Assembly (NCBI RefSeq): GCF_022548875.1
Contig: NZ_JAKZEW010000017.1
Coordinates: 1 to 64,000, forward strand
From: Glycomyces sp. L485
GTDB taxonomy: Bacteria; Actinomycetota; Actinomycetes; Mycobacteriales; Micromonosporaceae
Direction of reading: 5' to 3'
DNA: 64,000 bases
In this document: positions 27,495 through 35,529 of the stretch, piece by piece
How the letters are laid out: every line of letters begins with the position of its first letter
Numbering within the stretch: the first letter of the stretch is position 1
Program-made: the position numbers and the translations under genes
The notes under the pieces: model-generated
Databases searched by the model: none
The model's input: the letters and a program-made list of their open reading frames with translations, nothing else
What the model was told of the DNA's origin: nothing

Positions 27495-28406
27495 ATGACT
27501 GCCACCACAAGGAATGAGCCGGGGCCACCGGCGACGCGCCAGAAGCGACCTCGCCGAGGAGACGCCGAAGGCCGTCAGCGGCTGCGCGACGGCACCGCCG
27601 GCCTGTTCATCCACATCGAACTCGCGATCGTCGCGTTCATCGTCGTCTTCCCACTGCTGTGGGTCGTCGGCTCCTCCCTCGGGCCCGGCGGCGGCCTGGC
27701 CAACGCCACCCCGATCCCCGAGAACGCGAGCCTCGACAACTACGTCCACCTGTTCACCCAGACGGACTACGGACGCTGGTACCTCAACTCCCTGTACGTC
27801 GCCACCCTCAACATGGTCGGCAGCGTCATCCTGTCGGCTCTGTGCGGGTACGTGTTCGCGCGTATCCGCTTCCGCGGCCGCAAGGTCAGCATGCTGGGAA
27901 TCCTCATCCTCCAGATGTTCCCCAGCTTCCTGACCGCCATCGCGGTCTACATGCTGTTCCTCAATTTCGGGCTGCTGGACTCCCTGACGGGGCTGGCGCT
28001 GGTGAGCATCGCCGCGGCGCTGCCGTACAACACCTGGCTGATGAAGGGCTACACCGACAACCTGCCCGCGAGTCTGGACGAGGCCGCCGCGATCGACGGC
28101 GCCGGTCGGATCACGATCTTCCGCAAGATCGTCCTGCCGCTCATGCGCCCGATGCTCACCTTCGTGGCGATCACCCAGTTCACGATCCCGTGGATGGACT
28201 TCATCCTGCCTCGTCTGCTGCTGCAGAGCCAGGACAAGCAGACCGTGGCACTGGGCCTGTTCCAGCTGATCACGAACCAGTACCTGAACGACTTCACCAC
28301 ATTCGCCGCCGGTGCGGTGGTCCTCGCGGTGCCGATCACGATCCTCTACATCGTCCTGCAACGCCACCTGGTCACCGGTGCCATGGCGGGCGCGGAGAAG
28401 GGATGA
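27495..28406 (+). CDS. ABC sugar permease, MalG/GanQ type
   Basis: A 303-residue permease with six transmembrane helices; EAA loop EAAAIDGAGRITIFRKI. N-terminal cytoplasmic tail is Arg-rich. It follows the MalF-type gene with a 3-bp gap and its stop overlaps the start of a 45-codon frame (ATGA). With the two upstream genes it makes a complete importer except for the ATPase. Confidence 0.94.
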   Translation: MTATTRNEPGPPATRQKRPRRGDAEGRQRLRDGTAGLFIHIELAIVAFIVVFPLLWVVGSSLGPGGGLANATPIPENASLDNYVHLFTQTDYGRWYLNSLYVATLNMVGSVILSALCGYVFARIRFRGRKVSMLGILILQMFPSFLTAIAVYMLFLNFGLLDSLTGLALVSIAAALPYNTWLMKGYTDNLPASLDEAAAIDGAGRITIFRKIVLPLMRPMLTFVAITQFTIPWMDFILPRLLLQSQDKQTVALGLFQLITNQYLNDFTTFAAGAVVLAVPITILYIVLQRHLVTGAMAGAEKG

Positions 28407-28540
28407 GCATGTACCGGGGAGCGGGTGCGGCCATGACCGCCGAGGTCGAGTCCCTCGGCGAAAGTCCCTGGGCTGGACAGGCCCTCTTCGATCTCGACGG
28501 CAGAGGCCTGTCGTCGTCGCAGGCGCTCGGCGGCGCCTGA
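28403..28540 (+). CDS. 45-residue mini-protein resembling a GH53 C-terminus
   Basis: The start overlaps the MalG stop by 4 bp. The segment ESPWAGQALFDLDGRGLSS matches the end of GH53 catalytic domains: the galactanase just downstream reads ESNSWDNQTLFDHSGNKLS there, with about ten of seventeen aligned residues identical. No catalytic part is present. The best reading is a remnant left by deletion of a second GH53 gene, kept in frame with the permease; a functional mini-protein is less likely. Confidence 0.5.
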   Translation: MSMYRGAGAAMTAEVESLGESPWAGQALFDLDGRGLSSSQALGGA

Positions 28541-28564
28541 CCCTCGATCGCAAAGGAGCGACTA

Positions 28565-30196
28565 ATGAGACGACTATTCGCGGTGGCCCTCACGGCCACC
28601 ATGTGCTTCACCGCCTTCGCCACGGCCTCCCCGGCCCAGGCCGTGCGGAGCGACTTCTACATGGGCGTCGACGTCGGCACGCTCGCCGAGGTCGAGGCGT
28701 CCGGGGAACGCTTCTACGACGACGGCGTGCAGGGCGACGCACTGCAGATCATGGCCGACAGCGGTTCCAACCTGGTGCGGCTGCGACTGTGGAACGACCC
28801 GTACAGCTCATCGGGCCAGCCCTACGGCGGCGGCACGAACGACCTGGCGAAGACGATCGAGATGGCGCAGCGCGCCAAGGCCCTCGGCATGGACGTCCTC
28901 CTCGACCTCCACTACTCGGACTTCTGGGCCGACCCGGGCAAGCAGTTCAAACCCAAGGCGTGGCGAAACCAGTCCTACGGCCAGCTCGTCGACTCGGTGC
29001 GGAACTACACCCGCGACGTCGTCTCCCAGATGAACGCCGCGGGCGCCAAGCCCGACATCGTCCAGGTGGGCAACGAGATCACCAACGGCATGCTCTGGCC
29101 CGAGGGCCGCACCTCCAACTGGTCGCAGCTCGGAGGCCTGCTCAAGGCCGGGATCGAGGGCGTCCACCAGGGCGCGAGCGGCATCGAGATCGCACTGCAC
29201 CTCGACCGCGGCGGCAACAACGGCGCGTACCGCAACTGGTTCGACAACGCCCACGCGCAGGGCGTCCCGTACGACATCATCGCCATGTCGTACTACCCGT
29301 ACTGGCACGGCACGATGAACCAGTTGCGGAACAACATGAACGACGTGGCCTCGCGCTACGGCAAGGACGTCCTCGTCGTCGAGACCGCGTACGCCTGGAC
29401 CCTCGCGGACGGCGACGGCCGCGGCAACATCTTCACCAGCGACCACGCCGAGAGGTCGGGCTACCCGGCGACGGTGGCGGGCCAGACGCAGTTCCTGCGC
29501 GACCTGCAGGACGCCATCGCCGACGTGCCGAACGACCGCGGCCGCGGCCTGGTCTGGTGGGAGGCGGCGTGGACCGGCGACACCACCTGGGCCACGTCGG
29601 CCGGGATGTCGTACATCGACGACCACGCCGGCGAGAGCAACTCATGGGACAACCAGACCCTGTTCGACCACAGCGGGAACAAGCTGTCGACGCTGGACGT
29701 CTTCGGCGAGGTGACCGGCGGTGGTCCCGGAGATCCCGGAGATCCCGGAGAGAATGTGCTGACCAACGGCGGCTTCGAGTCGGGCAGCGGCAGGTCGGCG
29801 TCCGGCTGGAGCGTGTGGGCGCAGGACAGCGCCGACACCGACGCGGCCTTCCGGGAGTCGCGCGGGAGCATCCACCAGGGAAGCCACAAGTTCACGCACT
29901 GGAAGGGCTCCGCGTACGTCGTGTCCGCCTACCAGTCGCTGAGCGTCCCGAACGGGACCTACACGCTCACGGCCCAGGTCATGAACGGCGGCGGCCAGAA
30001 CGCCGCGTACATGTACGCCAAGCGGCACGGCGGCGGTGAGCACCGGGCGGACCTCCCGGTGACCTCGCAGTGGACGCAGGTGTCCGTCTCGGGCATCCAG
30101 GTCACGAACGGGCAGATCGAGGTCGGGTTCTACTCGGACGCGAATGCCGGAAACTGGATCAACGTCGACACCGTGAGCCTGTCTCGCACCGGGTGA
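28565..30196 (+). CDS. Secreted GH53 endo-beta-1,4-galactanase with CBM61-like module
   Basis: Cuts the beta-1,4-galactan side chains of pectin outside the cell. Signal peptide to about residue 26 (ending SPAQA), catalytic GH53 domain about 30-375 with acid/base Glu171 (VQVGNEITNG) and nucleophile Glu273 (VVETAYAW), a GDP-repeat linker (GGGPGDPGDPGEN), and a C-terminal beta-sandwich of about 145 residues (VLTNGGFESGS through NVDTVSLSRTG) resembling CBM61, the galactan-binding module seen with GH53. AAAGGAG before the ATG supports the start. Located in the importer operon. Confidence 0.94.
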   Translation: MRRLFAVALTATMCFTAFATASPAQAVRSDFYMGVDVGTLAEVEASGERFYDDGVQGDALQIMADSGSNLVRLRLWNDPYSSSGQPYGGGTNDLAKTIEMAQRAKALGMDVLLDLHYSDFWADPGKQFKPKAWRNQSYGQLVDSVRNYTRDVVSQMNAAGAKPDIVQVGNEITNGMLWPEGRTSNWSQLGGLLKAGIEGVHQGASGIEIALHLDRGGNNGAYRNWFDNAHAQGVPYDIIAMSYYPYWHGTMNQLRNNMNDVASRYGKDVLVVETAYAWTLADGDGRGNIFTSDHAERSGYPATVAGQTQFLRDLQDAIADVPNDRGRGLVWWEAAWTGDTTWATSAGMSYIDDHAGESNSWDNQTLFDHSGNKLSTLDVFGEVTGGGPGDPGDPGENVLTNGGFESGSGRSASGWSVWAQDSADTDAAFRESRGSIHQGSHKFTHWKGSAYVVSAYQSLSVPNGTYTLTAQVMNGGGQNAAYMYAKRHGGGEHRADLPVTSQWTQVSVSGIQVTNGQIEVGFYSDANAGNWINVDTVSLSRTG

Positions 30197-30204
30197 GTGA
30201 GACC

Positions 30205-30237
30205 GGGGAGGCCGCCAGAGCTGTGGGCGGCCTCCCC
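30205..30237 (+). terminator. Strong hairpin after the GH53 gene
   Basis: A perfect 12-bp stem (GGGGAGGCCGCC / GGCGGCCTCCCC) with a 9-base loop, 8 bp after the stop codon. It shows that the LacI reading frame does not begin here and may be partly uncoupled from the operon. Confidence 0.85.
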
Positions 30238-30283
30238 GCCCACCGGCGATAGGGAAGAATCTGAGCTGGAACGCGAGGAAGAG

Positions 30284-31294
30284 TTGAAGGACTTGACACG
30301 GAAACGACCTACGATCAACGATGTCGCCGAGGCCTCCGGGGTCTCGCGCGGCACGGTGTCACGCGTCCTCAACGAGAAGGGGAACGTCTCACTGGCGGCG
30401 GAGACGGCGGTCCGCCGGGCGGTGGCCGAGACGGGGTACGTGGTCAACCGCGCCGCCCGCAGCCTGAAGACCAGCCGCACCGGCTCGATCGTCATGGTCC
30501 TGTCCGAGCCGCAGGAGCGCCTGTTCGAGGACCCGAACTTCTCGGTGCTCATGCGCGTGGCGACGAACCAGCTCGCCGACCGCGACATGTCGCTGGTCCT
30601 CATGATCGCCGGCGACGACGGCGGACGCGACCGGGTGGCCCGCTACCTTCGCGGCGGCCACGCCGACGGGGCGCTGCTGATCTCCTCCCACGCGGGCGAC
30701 CCGCTGCTGGAGGCCATCGAGCACAGCGGGGTTCCCACGGTGGCATGCGGCGCGGTGCTGGGGCGCGAGAGCGTCATCCCGTACGCGGCGGCCGACGACC
30801 GCGGCGGGGCGCGCGCGATGACCGAGTACCTGGTGGAGCAGGGGCGCCGCAGGATAGGCATGATCACCGGCCCGCTCGACACCCCCGGCGGCTCGCTGCG
30901 GCTGGAGGGCTTCACGGGCGTGCTGGGCCGCAGGGCGACCAAGAGGATGGTCGTCCACGGCGACTACACGCAGGCCGGCGGTGAGGCTGCCATGCGCAAG
31001 CTGCTGGCGAACGTGCCCGACCTGGACGCGGTGTTCATCGCCTCCGATCTCATGGCCGCCGGGGCGCTCCAGGCTCTCCATGCGACGGGCCGACGCGTCC
31101 CCGGCGACGTGGCCGTCGCCGGGTTCGACGACTCGGCGATCGCCACCGCGACCCGTCCGATGCTCACCACCGTCCGCCAGCCCCTCGCCAAGGTCGCAGA
31201 GGAGACGGTCCGCCTCCTCATCGCCCTGCTCGACGAGCGGGAGGTCGAGTCCGTGGTACTGCCGACCGAACTGATCGTTCGCGACTCGGCCTGA
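30284..31294 (+). CDS. LacI-family repressor, probable regulator of the galactan locus
   Basis: A 336-residue LacI/GalR protein: N-terminal helix-turn-helix INDVAEASGVSRGTVSRVL, hinge helix NRAARSLKTSRTGSIVMVL, and a periplasmic-binding-protein-like core ending VVLPTELIVRDSA. No ATG fits; I chose the TTG giving MKDLTRKRPTINDV, with GAGGA upstream. Another TTG 9 bp later is possible. A GTG at 30197 lies before the terminator hairpin and is unlikely. The four TGTGAWCGWTCACA-like sites around this gene are its likely operators; inducer probably galactose or a galactobiose. Confidence 0.9.
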   Translation: MKDLTRKRPTINDVAEASGVSRGTVSRVLNEKGNVSLAAETAVRRAVAETGYVVNRAARSLKTSRTGSIVMVLSEPQERLFEDPNFSVLMRVATNQLADRDMSLVLMIAGDDGGRDRVARYLRGGHADGALLISSHAGDPLLEAIEHSGVPTVACGAVLGRESVIPYAAADDRGGARAMTEYLVEQGRRRIGMITGPLDTPGGSLRLEGFTGVLGRRATKRMVVHGDYTQAGGEAAMRKLLANVPDLDAVFIASDLMAAGALQALHATGRRVPGDVAVAGFDDSAIATATRPMLTTVRQPLAKVAEETVRLLIALLDEREVESVVLPTELIVRDSA

Positions 31295-31385
31295 CGCCGA
31301 GAGCGAGGCAGCCGGTTCGGCAGGCGCGGCGTACGGCTGATGCCGCCATCGCAGCACCGCGCGGAATCGACGGCGCCGTCGCCGA

Positions 31386-31399
31386 CATGATCGTTCACA
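31386..31399. promoter_or_regulatory. LacI-type operator C
   Basis: CATGATCGTTCACA, 31 bp upstream of the -35 box of the esterase promoter. It is spaced 69 bp from operator D, which would allow looping. Confidence 0.65.
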
Positions 31400-31416
31400 G
31401 AATCGCTTTGAACGTA

Positions 31417-31468
31417 TTGACTAGATATTGACGTATGGCTATACTTCGTCTTGATGGGATCGTTCACA
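31417..31468 (+). promoter_or_regulatory. Sigma-70-type promoter and LacI operator D
   Basis: TTGACT (31417-31422) and TATACT (31440-31445) with an exact 17-bp spacer form the best promoter in the window. Operator TGGGATCGTTCACA (31455-31468) begins about 3 bases after the expected start site, a classical repression position. It drives the esterase and possibly the PL11 lyase. The remaining 200 bp to the esterase start are untranslated leader with no recognised structure. Confidence 0.8.
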
Positions 31469-31669
31469 ATCAGATCCTGAGGCCACTGACCGAAGAGGAG
31501 AAAACGCCGGCACCGGACCCCTGACCTCTGCTCCAGTGGCCCCTAGCCGTCAACACCCCAGAGGCCGGGAAGGCTCTTGCGACACTGAGCGCGCATTCAG
31601 GGTCTCAGTACCAGATCGATCCACCTGCCGGTGGGCACCGGCCTCCGAACCATCCAAGAAGGAGTCAAC

Positions 31670-32968
31670 ATGGCAATGCAACGACGCACTTTCCTGAATC
31701 TGAGCCTCGCCGGAGCGCTGGGTGCGGGCGCGTCCCTGCTCGGCTCCGGGCAGGCGCTCGCCGATCCCGCCCCGGCCGATCCGTTCGCCGTGGGCGTGCG
31801 CAGGTACGACTGGTGGCGCGGCAGCCGCCAGTGCACCACCTACGTCTACTACCCCGCCACCGGCAGTGCCGGCGGGAATCCGATCACCGACGCCCCGACC
31901 GCCGACGGCGTCTTCCCCGTCTACAACTTCACCCACGGCTTCCAGAGCAGCCCGCAGAACTCCCTGTTCATCATCCGGGCTCTGGCCGCGGCGGGCTTCG
32001 TCGTCCCCGCCCCGCACTTCGACCACAACTTCAACGACGTCAACAACGGCAACGTCTCCCGAGACGTCTCGGAGATCATCACCCAGACCCTCGCCCTCAA
32101 CAGCAGCGGGCCCCTGGCCGGGCACATCAACACCGACATCGGCGTCGGCGTCTCGGGCCACTCGCTGGGCGGCATGACCACCCACGGCCTGCTGACCTCC
32201 TGGCCCGACAGCCGCATCATCTCGGCCAACCCGCAGTCGTGCACCGACATGGGCAACCCGTCCAGTTCCGTCTCGGCCAAGGTCCTGTTCGTCCACGGTG
32301 ACCGCGACGACCTCACGGGGTACGACTCGGCCCGGCAGGCGTACTCGGAGATCTCCTGGCCCAAGGCGTTCCTCACCTTCGTCGGCGGCAGCCACACCAG
32401 CTTCTGGAGCGACCAGCGATTCCCCAGAACCGTCGTCGACTGGGCCCGTTGGACCATGTACGGCGACACCGCCGCTCGGGACCGCCTCCCGGCAGACGCG
32501 AGCGGGTCCGGCACCAGGTGGGAAGCCGAGTTGGGCGATCCGCCCAGCGGCTCGGGCCACTACCGCCTGACCGCCCAGCACAGCGGCAAGTTCGCCGACA
32601 TCGACGCCAGGTCCACCGCCGCCGGGGCACTGCTCATCCAGTGGGCCCCCACCGGTCGGACCAACCAGGACTTCGAGTTCGTCGACTCGGGCGACGACCA
32701 CTACCGGATCAAGGCGCGTCACAGCGGTCTGGTCCTCCAGGTCGCCGACAACAGCAGCGGAGCCGACATCACCCAGCAGCCGGACACGAACGCCGCGAAC
32801 CAGCAGTGGCGCATCGTCGACCACGGCGACGGCACGGTCAGCCTCATCAACCGGGCCTCCGGCCTGGCCATGGACGTCTGGGAGTGGTCCTCCGACGACG
32901 GCGCCCGCATCTCCCAGTGGGAGTACACAGGCGACTCCAACCAGCGCTTCTCCCGTCAAGCCGTCTGA
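31670..32968 (+). CDS. Secreted alpha/beta-hydrolase esterase with C-terminal ricin-type lectin
   Basis: A 432-residue exported enzyme. Twin-arginine signal (MQRRTFLNLSLAGALGAG) with cleavage after ALA near residue 31. Catalytic fold like actinobacterial cutinase/triacylglycerol-lipase-type esterases: oxyanion HGFQSSP, nucleophile GHSLGG, Asp in HGDRDDLTGYD, His in GGSHTSF. From about residue 300 a RICIN-type beta-trefoil follows (YRLTAQHSGKFADIDA, YRIKARHSGLVLQVAD, NQQWRI). In a pectin locus an acetyl- or feruloyl-esterase role is plausible but inferred. AAGGAG upstream fixes the start. Confidence 0.85.
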   Translation: MAMQRRTFLNLSLAGALGAGASLLGSGQALADPAPADPFAVGVRRYDWWRGSRQCTTYVYYPATGSAGGNPITDAPTADGVFPVYNFTHGFQSSPQNSLFIIRALAAAGFVVPAPHFDHNFNDVNNGNVSRDVSEIITQTLALNSSGPLAGHINTDIGVGVSGHSLGGMTTHGLLTSWPDSRIISANPQSCTDMGNPSSSVSAKVLFVHGDRDDLTGYDSARQAYSEISWPKAFLTFVGGSHTSFWSDQRFPRTVVDWARWTMYGDTAARDRLPADASGSGTRWEAELGDPPSGSGHYRLTAQHSGKFADIDARSTAAGALLIQWAPTGRTNQDFEFVDSGDDHYRIKARHSGLVLQVADNSSGADITQQPDTNAANQQWRIVDHGDGTVSLINRASGLAMDVWEWSSDDGARISQWEYTGDSNQRFSRQAV

Positions 32969-33075
32969 CCCATAGCGATCCGATCCGACGATGACGGCGT
33001 CGCACGGTATCCCGGCATACAGTGTCGGCGCCGTCTCGGTCGGGTGCCCCGCAACCCACTACGCACGGAGCAATC

Positions 33076-35421
33076 ATGCGAACACCTCGGATCAGGCGGC
33101 TCAAGAGCCTGACGGCACTCGCGGTCGCGGCCCTGGTCGCCGCGGCCATGTTCATCTTCAATCCGTTCGGCGCCTCGGCACAGGTCGACACCGACGCCTG
33201 GTACATCATCGAATCCCGGTCCTCGGGCCTGGTCCTCGACATCGAGGGCGCCTCTACGCAGACAGGCGCCGAGCTGGTCCAGTGGAACCGCACGGATGCA
33301 GAGAGCCAGCAGTTCCGGTTCATCGACGCCGGCGACGGCTACCACCGCATCCAGGCGCGGCACTCGAACATGGTCCTGGATGTGTGGGAACGGAACCCCG
33401 ACGACGGGGCCACCATCGCCCAGTACACCGATCAGAACGGCACCAACCAGCAGTGGCAGGTCCAGGAGAGCGGCGGCTACGCCACCTTCGTCAACCGCTT
33501 CTCCGACAAGGCGCTCGACGTGTGGGAGAAGTCCACCACCGCCGGTGACCGGATCTCGCAGTACACGCCGAACGGCGGCACGAACCAGCAATGGCGACTG
33601 ATCCCGGTCGACGGCGACGAGCCGACCGATCCCCCGACCACCGGCGGTCCCGGCGACCCCGGTCAGGGCGGCGACGGCCGGTACGAGGTCGAGGCGCTGA
33701 CCCGTGGAGTCACGGTCGTGCCGTCCGGCGGTGGGAACCTGGTCAGCTGGCGGCTGCTGGGAACCGACGCCGAGGACGCGGCCTTCAACGTCTACCGAGG
33801 CGACACGAAGTTGAACTCCTCGCCGATCACCGGCGCGACCAACTACCTCGACGGCTCCGGATCGTCGGGTTCGCAGTACACGGTCCGGGCCGTCACGGAC
33901 GGGACCGAGGGTTCCGCCTCGGGTGTCGAGGTCCGGTTCAACTCCAGCGGCTACTTCGATGTTCCGATCCAGCGGCCGGCGGGCGGCACCACGCCTTCGG
34001 GCGAGTCGTACAGCTACGTGGCGAACGACACCAGCGCCGCCGACCTCGACGGCGACGGCACCTACGAGCTGATCGTCAAATGGGACCCGACCAACGCCCA
34101 CGACAACGCGCACGATGGCTACACCGGCAATGTCTACCTCGACGCCTACCGCCTCAACGGCCAGCGGCTGTGGAGGATCGACCTGGGACGCAACATCCGG
34201 GCCGGGGCGCATTACACGCAGTTCCAGGTGTACGACTACGACGGCGACGGCGCCGCCGAACTCGCGGTGAAGACCGCCGACGGCACCCGCGACGCCAACG
34301 GCACCGTCATCGGCTCGTCCAGCGCCGACCACCGCAACTCCTCCGGCCGGATCCTGGCCGGGCCGGAGTTCCTGACGATCTTCGACGGCCGGACCGGCGC
34401 GGCGATGGACACGGTCAACTACCAGCCGGCCCGCGGCAACGTCTCCTCTTGGGGTGACAACTACGGCAACCGGGTCGACCGGTTCCTCGCCGGAACGGCC
34501 TATCTCGACGGTGAGACCCCGTCGATGATCTTCTCGCGCGGCTACTACACCCGCACGGTGATCTGGGCCGTCGACTGGGACGGCCAGGACCTGACCACCC
34601 GGTGGACCTTCGACTCGAACCAGGCCGGTTCGCAGTACGAGGGGCAGGGGGCGCACAGCCTCTCCATCGCCGACCTGGACGGCGACGGCCGCCAGGACGT
34701 CGTGTTCGGGGCCATGGCGATCGGCTCGAACGGGCAGGCGCTGTGGAACACCCGCCTGGGCCACGGCGACGCCCTCCACGTGTCGGACTTCGTGCCGTCC
34801 AACCCCGGGCAGGAGGTGTACATGCCCTCGGAATGGACCTCGGGACCCTCCTCGCGCCTGGTCGACGGCGACAACGGCTCGATCATCTTCCAGACCCCGC
34901 GCACCGGCAACGACAACGGCCGCGGCGTGGCCGGCAACGTCTGGTCGGGCAATCCCGGCGGCGAGTTCTGGTCATCGTCGGTCGGCGGCATGCAGGACGC
35001 CTCGGGCAGCAACATCGGGTCGAAGCCGAGCTCGACCAACTTCCTGTCCTGGTGGGACGGCGACGGCGAGCGCGAGCTGCTCAACGGCACCACCATCGAC
35101 AACTACTCGCCGGGCCAGCGGCTGCTGACCGGTTCGGGGGTGTCGTCGAACAACGGCACCAAGTCGACTCCGGCGCTGTCGGCGGACCTGTTCGGCGACT
35201 GGCGCGAAGAGGTCGTCTGGAGGACCTCGAACAGTTCGGCGCTGCGGATATACGCCACGCCGCACGAGACGGACCTGCGGATACCGACGCTGATGCACGA
35301 CATTCAGTACCGGGTCGCGATCGCCTGGCAGAACACCGGCTACAACCAGCCGCCGCACCCGAGCTTCTACATCGGTTCGGACGTCACCGCCTATCCCTGG
35401 CCTGATGTCCACACCCCGTAG
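33076..35421 (+). CDS. Secreted PL11 rhamnogalacturonan lyase with N-terminal ricin-type lectin
   Basis: Cleaves the rhamnogalacturonan I backbone outside the cell, 781 residues. Signal peptide ends near GASAQ (residue 35). Residues 38-180 form a RICIN-type trefoil (YHRIQARHSNMVLDVWE, NQQWQVQ, NQQWRL); a Pro/Gly linker follows. The PL11 domain covers about 200-781: LTRGVTVVPSGGGNLVSWRLL, calcium-type DLDGDGTYE, YDYDGDGAAE, DLDGDGRQD loops of the beta-propeller, and FGDWREEVVWR. Motifs match YesW/YesX. GGAG lies before the ATG. It follows the esterase by about 100 bp. Confidence 0.94.
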   Translation: MRTPRIRRLKSLTALAVAALVAAAMFIFNPFGASAQVDTDAWYIIESRSSGLVLDIEGASTQTGAELVQWNRTDAESQQFRFIDAGDGYHRIQARHSNMVLDVWERNPDDGATIAQYTDQNGTNQQWQVQESGGYATFVNRFSDKALDVWEKSTTAGDRISQYTPNGGTNQQWRLIPVDGDEPTDPPTTGGPGDPGQGGDGRYEVEALTRGVTVVPSGGGNLVSWRLLGTDAEDAAFNVYRGDTKLNSSPITGATNYLDGSGSSGSQYTVRAVTDGTEGSASGVEVRFNSSGYFDVPIQRPAGGTTPSGESYSYVANDTSAADLDGDGTYELIVKWDPTNAHDNAHDGYTGNVYLDAYRLNGQRLWRIDLGRNIRAGAHYTQFQVYDYDGDGAAELAVKTADGTRDANGTVIGSSSADHRNSSGRILAGPEFLTIFDGRTGAAMDTVNYQPARGNVSSWGDNYGNRVDRFLAGTAYLDGETPSMIFSRGYYTRTVIWAVDWDGQDLTTRWTFDSNQAGSQYEGQGAHSLSIADLDGDGRQDVVFGAMAIGSNGQALWNTRLGHGDALHVSDFVPSNPGQEVYMPSEWTSGPSSRLVDGDNGSIIFQTPRTGNDNGRGVAGNVWSGNPGGEFWSSSVGGMQDASGSNIGSKPSSTNFLSWWDGDGERELLNGTTIDNYSPGQRLLTGSGVSSNNGTKSTPALSADLFGDWREEVVWRTSNSSALRIYATPHETDLRIPTLMHDIQYRVAIAWQNTGYNQPPHPSFYIGSDVTAYPWPDVHTP

Positions 35422-35471
35422 AAGTCAGCGGCACTCGGGCGCGGGGCCGGCGCACCCCGCACCGAGACGAT

Positions 35472-35506
35472 GAGCGAGGCGGACCCGGGGCGGGTCCGCC
35501 TCGCTC
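35472..35506 (+). terminator. 15-bp perfect hairpin after the PL11 gene
   Basis: GAGCGAGGCGGACCC and GGGTCCGCCTCGCTC pair perfectly across a GGGGC loop, 50 bp beyond the stop. It also lies 24 bp beyond the convergent ATPase stop, so it could serve both strands. Confidence 0.85.
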
Positions 35507-35529
35507 ACTTCCGTCGCTGGATCGGCGAC

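Noticed and set aside
30197-30283. GTG immediately after the GH53 stop as LacI start
   Set aside because: It lies before a perfect 12-bp terminator hairpin and would add an unlike N-terminus; the TTG at 30284 has a better ribosome-binding site and length.
31270-31283. Further TGATCGTTC match inside the LacI gene
   Set aside because: It encodes the conserved ELIVRDS end of the repressor and lacks the CACA half, so it is probably coincidental.
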